A DNA stretch of 64,000 nucleotides from Brasenia schreberi. Lineage: Eukaryota; Streptophyta; Magnoliopsida; Nymphaeales; Cabombaceae. Below the pieces are notes generated by a model. The model saw nothing but the letters and a program-made list of their open reading frames with translations, made no database searches and was not told the origin of the DNA. Position 1 is the first letter of the stretch. The number at the start of each line of letters is the position of its first letter. The translations under genes were made by a program, and so were the position numbers. This document shows, in pieces, positions 62,775 to 64,000 of the stretch. The stretch lies in the NCBI GenBank assembly GCA_036023115.1, contig JAYKKT010000064.1, forward strand, positions 2,591,001-2,655,000. The letters are read 5' to 3'.

Positions 62775-63791
62775 CAACTAATTCTGAAAAGTAAAATATA
62801 TGACATTTCAAGACCATCAACATATGGAGACATTTTAATAATGCAACCATAGATCAATCAGAATGGAACAGGAAAAAGAATAAAAAGAAAGAGAAACCAA
62901 CGTACAAGAAGAAGAAGAAGAATGGAGAAAGAACAGGGACGAGGAAGAAGAAGATGAAAACAAAGAAGAAAGGATGAAGGGGAATGAGAAGAATAAGAAG
63001 AACACTGGATAAAGGGAAAAAGTAAGCATTTGCCCCACTGACACCCTTAGCAGGTCATTGTGACAACCTTAGTGGGTCAACTTAGCTCTGTTAAGCCAAT
63101 TCAGCTGGACTACTGTTACGATACTTAAGCGTGCTATTGCCAACATAGATGCTCAAGGTATCTTCTCGTAACATCCAAGTTCAGCTCAGGTCCTCAGTTG
63201 TAGAATTCCGATGATGGACATTTCAAGTAGCTTGCTTTAATCACATCTCAGCTAATCCCTTGTATGGCACTTCAACCATTCTGTATGGATCTCCTTCACA
63301 TCTAGTTCTTCTGGACATCTGGTGGTCTTTGTTGGTCTTTCTATCTCTCAAAACAGAAAGCACAAGTTGCTCTCTATCTCTGCTCTTTTAAGCATGATTG
63401 ATACTGATACGAAGGTTTACTTCATCACCTCTTTTGGGCTTGCATCTATAGTTAATGAGGTTCTTATACCTAATAAAAGTACAGCGCATTTACAGTTGTA
63501 TTCTCCATTTTGGTGGTAGTTCTTAATGACTATTCTTTAATTTCTACAGATATTCATGCACCTTCATAAGATTTTGGGCAAACGGAATTCCACTTCTCTT
63601 AAAGGCTTACATTGGACAATTTTACGTTCTACAAATGATCTTCACAGATATGATGCCTCAGTTTCTGAAACCATGACTGAGTTTCATAGCAAGATCTCCC
63701 TCGCTCTTGATGTGCTGCATGAATGTTTTGTTCCTGTTATTGAACATCGGACAAAGAGTGATCTGGTTGCTGATGTGCTCTTTAATAGAAG
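50715..63791 (+). CDS. IDM1-like nuclear protein: Agenet, AT-hook, PHD and GNAT regions (partial)
   Basis: Five exons lie in the window: 50715-50759, 50900-54004, 61670-61799, 61955-62043 and 63550-63791. All junctions join in frame and the gene continues past the right edge. About 1,203 residues are visible. Residues 10-150 form an Agenet/Tudor-like region ([20 protein letters not shown]). Two related winged-helix-like repeats lie near 385-455 and 537-640. Two AT-hook-like RGRP motifs lie near 870-885. A Cys-rich segment ([15 protein letters not shown]) follows. The first PHD finger begins at 1023 ([16 protein letters not shown]) and crosses the 7.7-kb intron 2. A second zinc region has CAICGQSDF and REYHVGCWSK. 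The last exon begins the acetyltransferase region ([20 protein letters not shown]). IDM1-type proteins bind chromatin and acetylate histone H3 to help active DNA demethylation. The GNAT active site would lie outside the window. Confidence 0.93.
54489..54697 (-). mobile_element. Tail-sharing short retroelement inside the hAT
   Basis: Reverse orientation copy of the unit at 21193-21376: from TAAGGGATCACTCTTATATG on the minus strand to AGTATAGGAAAAGGC and (TTG)n. It runs 209 bp and is the most complete member here. Confidence 0.75.
54932..55186 (-). pseudogene. hAT transposase C-terminal fragment
   Basis: 84 codons reading [19 protein letters not shown], followed by a long acidic tail, as in plant hAT/DUF659 transposases just after the dimerisation domain. 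It is part of the degraded transposase of the 54259-61315 element. Confidence 0.8.
55930..56020. repeat. (TA)n microsatellite inside the hAT element
   Basis: About 90 bases of uninterrupted TA on the left side of the nested LTR element. Confidence 0.98.
56266..56574 (+). repeat. 5' LTR
   Basis: Contains a TATA box (TATATAAG at 56406-56413) and, further on, a palindrome GACCTCCACTCGAGGTC at 56478-56494 in the presumed leader of the RNA. Ends in AACA just before the primer-binding site. Confidence 0.95.
56575..56587 (+). other. Primer-binding site
   Basis: TGATATCAGAGCC directly follows the 5' LTR. It differs by one base from the TGGTATCAGAGCC used by many plant copia elements with initiator methionine tRNA. 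Confidence 0.85.
57946..58420 (+). pseudogene. Captured fragments of phosphoglucan water dikinase (PWD/GWD3-like)
   Basis: In the first segment (about 57946-58205) the frame reads [20 protein letters not shown] and [11 protein letters not shown], then after a frameshift [20 protein letters not shown], then in a third frame [14 protein letters not shown]. These follow a run of the plant PWD protein with small deletions. The second segment (about 58222-58420) reads [20 protein letters not shown] then SWKKKVNMS, a stop, and [11 protein letters not shown], a CBM20 starch-binding domain like the one in PWD. In PWD I recall the CBM20 as N-terminal to the WWRKLE region, so the order here appears swapped. 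The first segment shows no recognisable intron, which would fit capture from RNA; I could not compare it with the source gene. PWD phosphorylates starch glucan. Confidence 0.75.
58500..58710 (+). pseudogene. PPR-like fragment with internal repeats
   Basis: The frame repeats the phrase AHQVFDEMP ([14 protein letters not shown], then [11 protein letters not shown]), resembling the AxxVFDEMP signature of pentatricopeptide repeats. Too short to be a protein; it could be a captured piece or a local duplication. Confidence 0.4.
58833..59122 (+). repeat. 29-bp tandem repeat, ten units
   Basis: Ten adjacent units of 29 bp, each like GACAGCCAGGATGGCTGCTT plus a TTGATGT-type end, with a few substitutions. 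Decayed units continue to about 59260. The core CAGCC-AGGAT-GGCTG is a perfect 5-bp inverted repeat around a 5-base loop in most units. Confidence 0.95.
59380..59690 (+). repeat. 3' LTR
   Basis: 311 bp, near-identical to the 5' LTR. TATATAAG lies at 59521-59528 and the palindrome at 59593-59609 reads GGCCTCCATTGGAGGTC. Preceded by the polypurine tract. Confidence 0.95.
59927..60133 (-). pseudogene. hAT transposase DUF659 fragment
   Basis: 68 codons beginning [20 protein letters not shown], the DGWTD block typical of the hAT catalytic core and DUF659. It is followed by a short local duplication (about 59906-59945 and 59955-60005). It belongs to the 54259-61315 hAT. Confidence 0.85.
62044..63549 (+). 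other. IDM1-like intron 4
   Basis: Contains a (TA)n(TG)n microsatellite at 62700-62773 and a purine-rich stretch at 62870-63010. No gene within it is supported. The acceptor is TCTACAG|ATATTC. Confidence 0.8.
62700..62773. repeat. (TA)n(TG)n microsatellite
   Basis: About 25 bases of TA run into about 48 bases of TG in IDM1-like intron 4. Confidence 0.97.
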
Positions 63792-64000
63792 GTAATCCGT
63801 TTGTTTTTTATATGCTTACTTGTATCGATGGATTGTGATATGAGCTGTCTACTGACAGAAGTACTCTTATAGGAGCTGAAATGACATCCTCCTTAGCGAG
63901 TAATTGCTAATGGTTTACATTTCTATGTTATTTTCCTCTTCTTGTCTTTCTTAACTTTTGTATTACACCTATCAAAGTTGTTTTTAATACCTATAAGACT
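63792..64000 (+). other. IDM1-like intron 5, partial
   Basis: Starts with the donor GTAATCC after AGAAG at 63791 and has not ended by the window edge. Confidence 0.8.

Overview
This window is nuclear DNA from a flowering plant. The protein families (UDP-xylose transporter, trichome-birefringence-like acetyltransferases, an IDM1-like PHD/GNAT regulator, a mitochondrial SCO1 homologue) are plant or plant-type. Genes are split by long introns, GC is low, (TA)n, (TC)n and (CA)n microsatellites are long and frequent, and the repeats are plant LINE, copia and hAT families. I cannot name the species from sequence alone.

Genes, left to right. (1) 31-1608 minus: first two exons of an HCC1/SCO1-like mitochondrial copper chaperone, running off the left edge. 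(2) 4371-8256 minus: a four-exon gene for a 78-residue plant protein of unknown function; its 3.4-kb first intron holds a long foldback repeat. (3) 13578-15158 plus: a TBL pseudogene with an in-frame stop and no last exon. (4) 17773-22913 minus: an intact six-exon TBL gene. (5) 23527-23893 plus: a duplicated scrap of the TBL pseudogene. (6) 29441-47574 plus: a seven-exon UDP-xylose transporter (UXT). (7) 49338-49408 plus: a tRNA-Gly(GCC)-like gene with a weakened acceptor stem. (8) 50715 to beyond 63791 plus: an IDM1-like Agenet/PHD/GNAT protein, running off the right edge. Exon phases were checked by hand for every multi-exon gene and all join in frame; UTR ends were not determined.

Most of the remaining DNA is transposon-derived, and several elements can be delimited exactly by target-site duplications (TSDs). 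These include hAT elements at 2584-3686 and 54259-61315, a hAT-like MITE at 40171-40444, a degenerate hAT at 41509-45695, a LINE with a 14-bp TSD at 32281-35253, a 5'-truncated LINE at 41686-43114, a solo LTR at 38605-38947, a short LTR element at 15701-17181, and an LTR element at 56266-59690 nested in a hAT. Very short LINE tails (44 and 54 bp, and a 104-bp relative) also carry their own TSDs.

The most unusual object is the 56266-59690 LTR element. It has LTRs, a primer-binding site, a polypurine tract and a TSD, but no recognisable gag-pol. Instead it carries two pieces that read like the starch-phosphorylating enzyme phosphoglucan water dikinase (PWD/GWD3) in what I recall as the wrong order, a PPR-like scrap, and ten 29-bp tandem units that can each form a small hairpin. 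A solo LTR of the same family lies in the last UXT intron.

The two TBL copies and the UXT gene share a theme: TBL proteins acetylate wall polysaccharides such as xylan, and UXT supplies UDP-xylose to the Golgi. That proximity is noted only; nothing in the sequence shows co-regulation.
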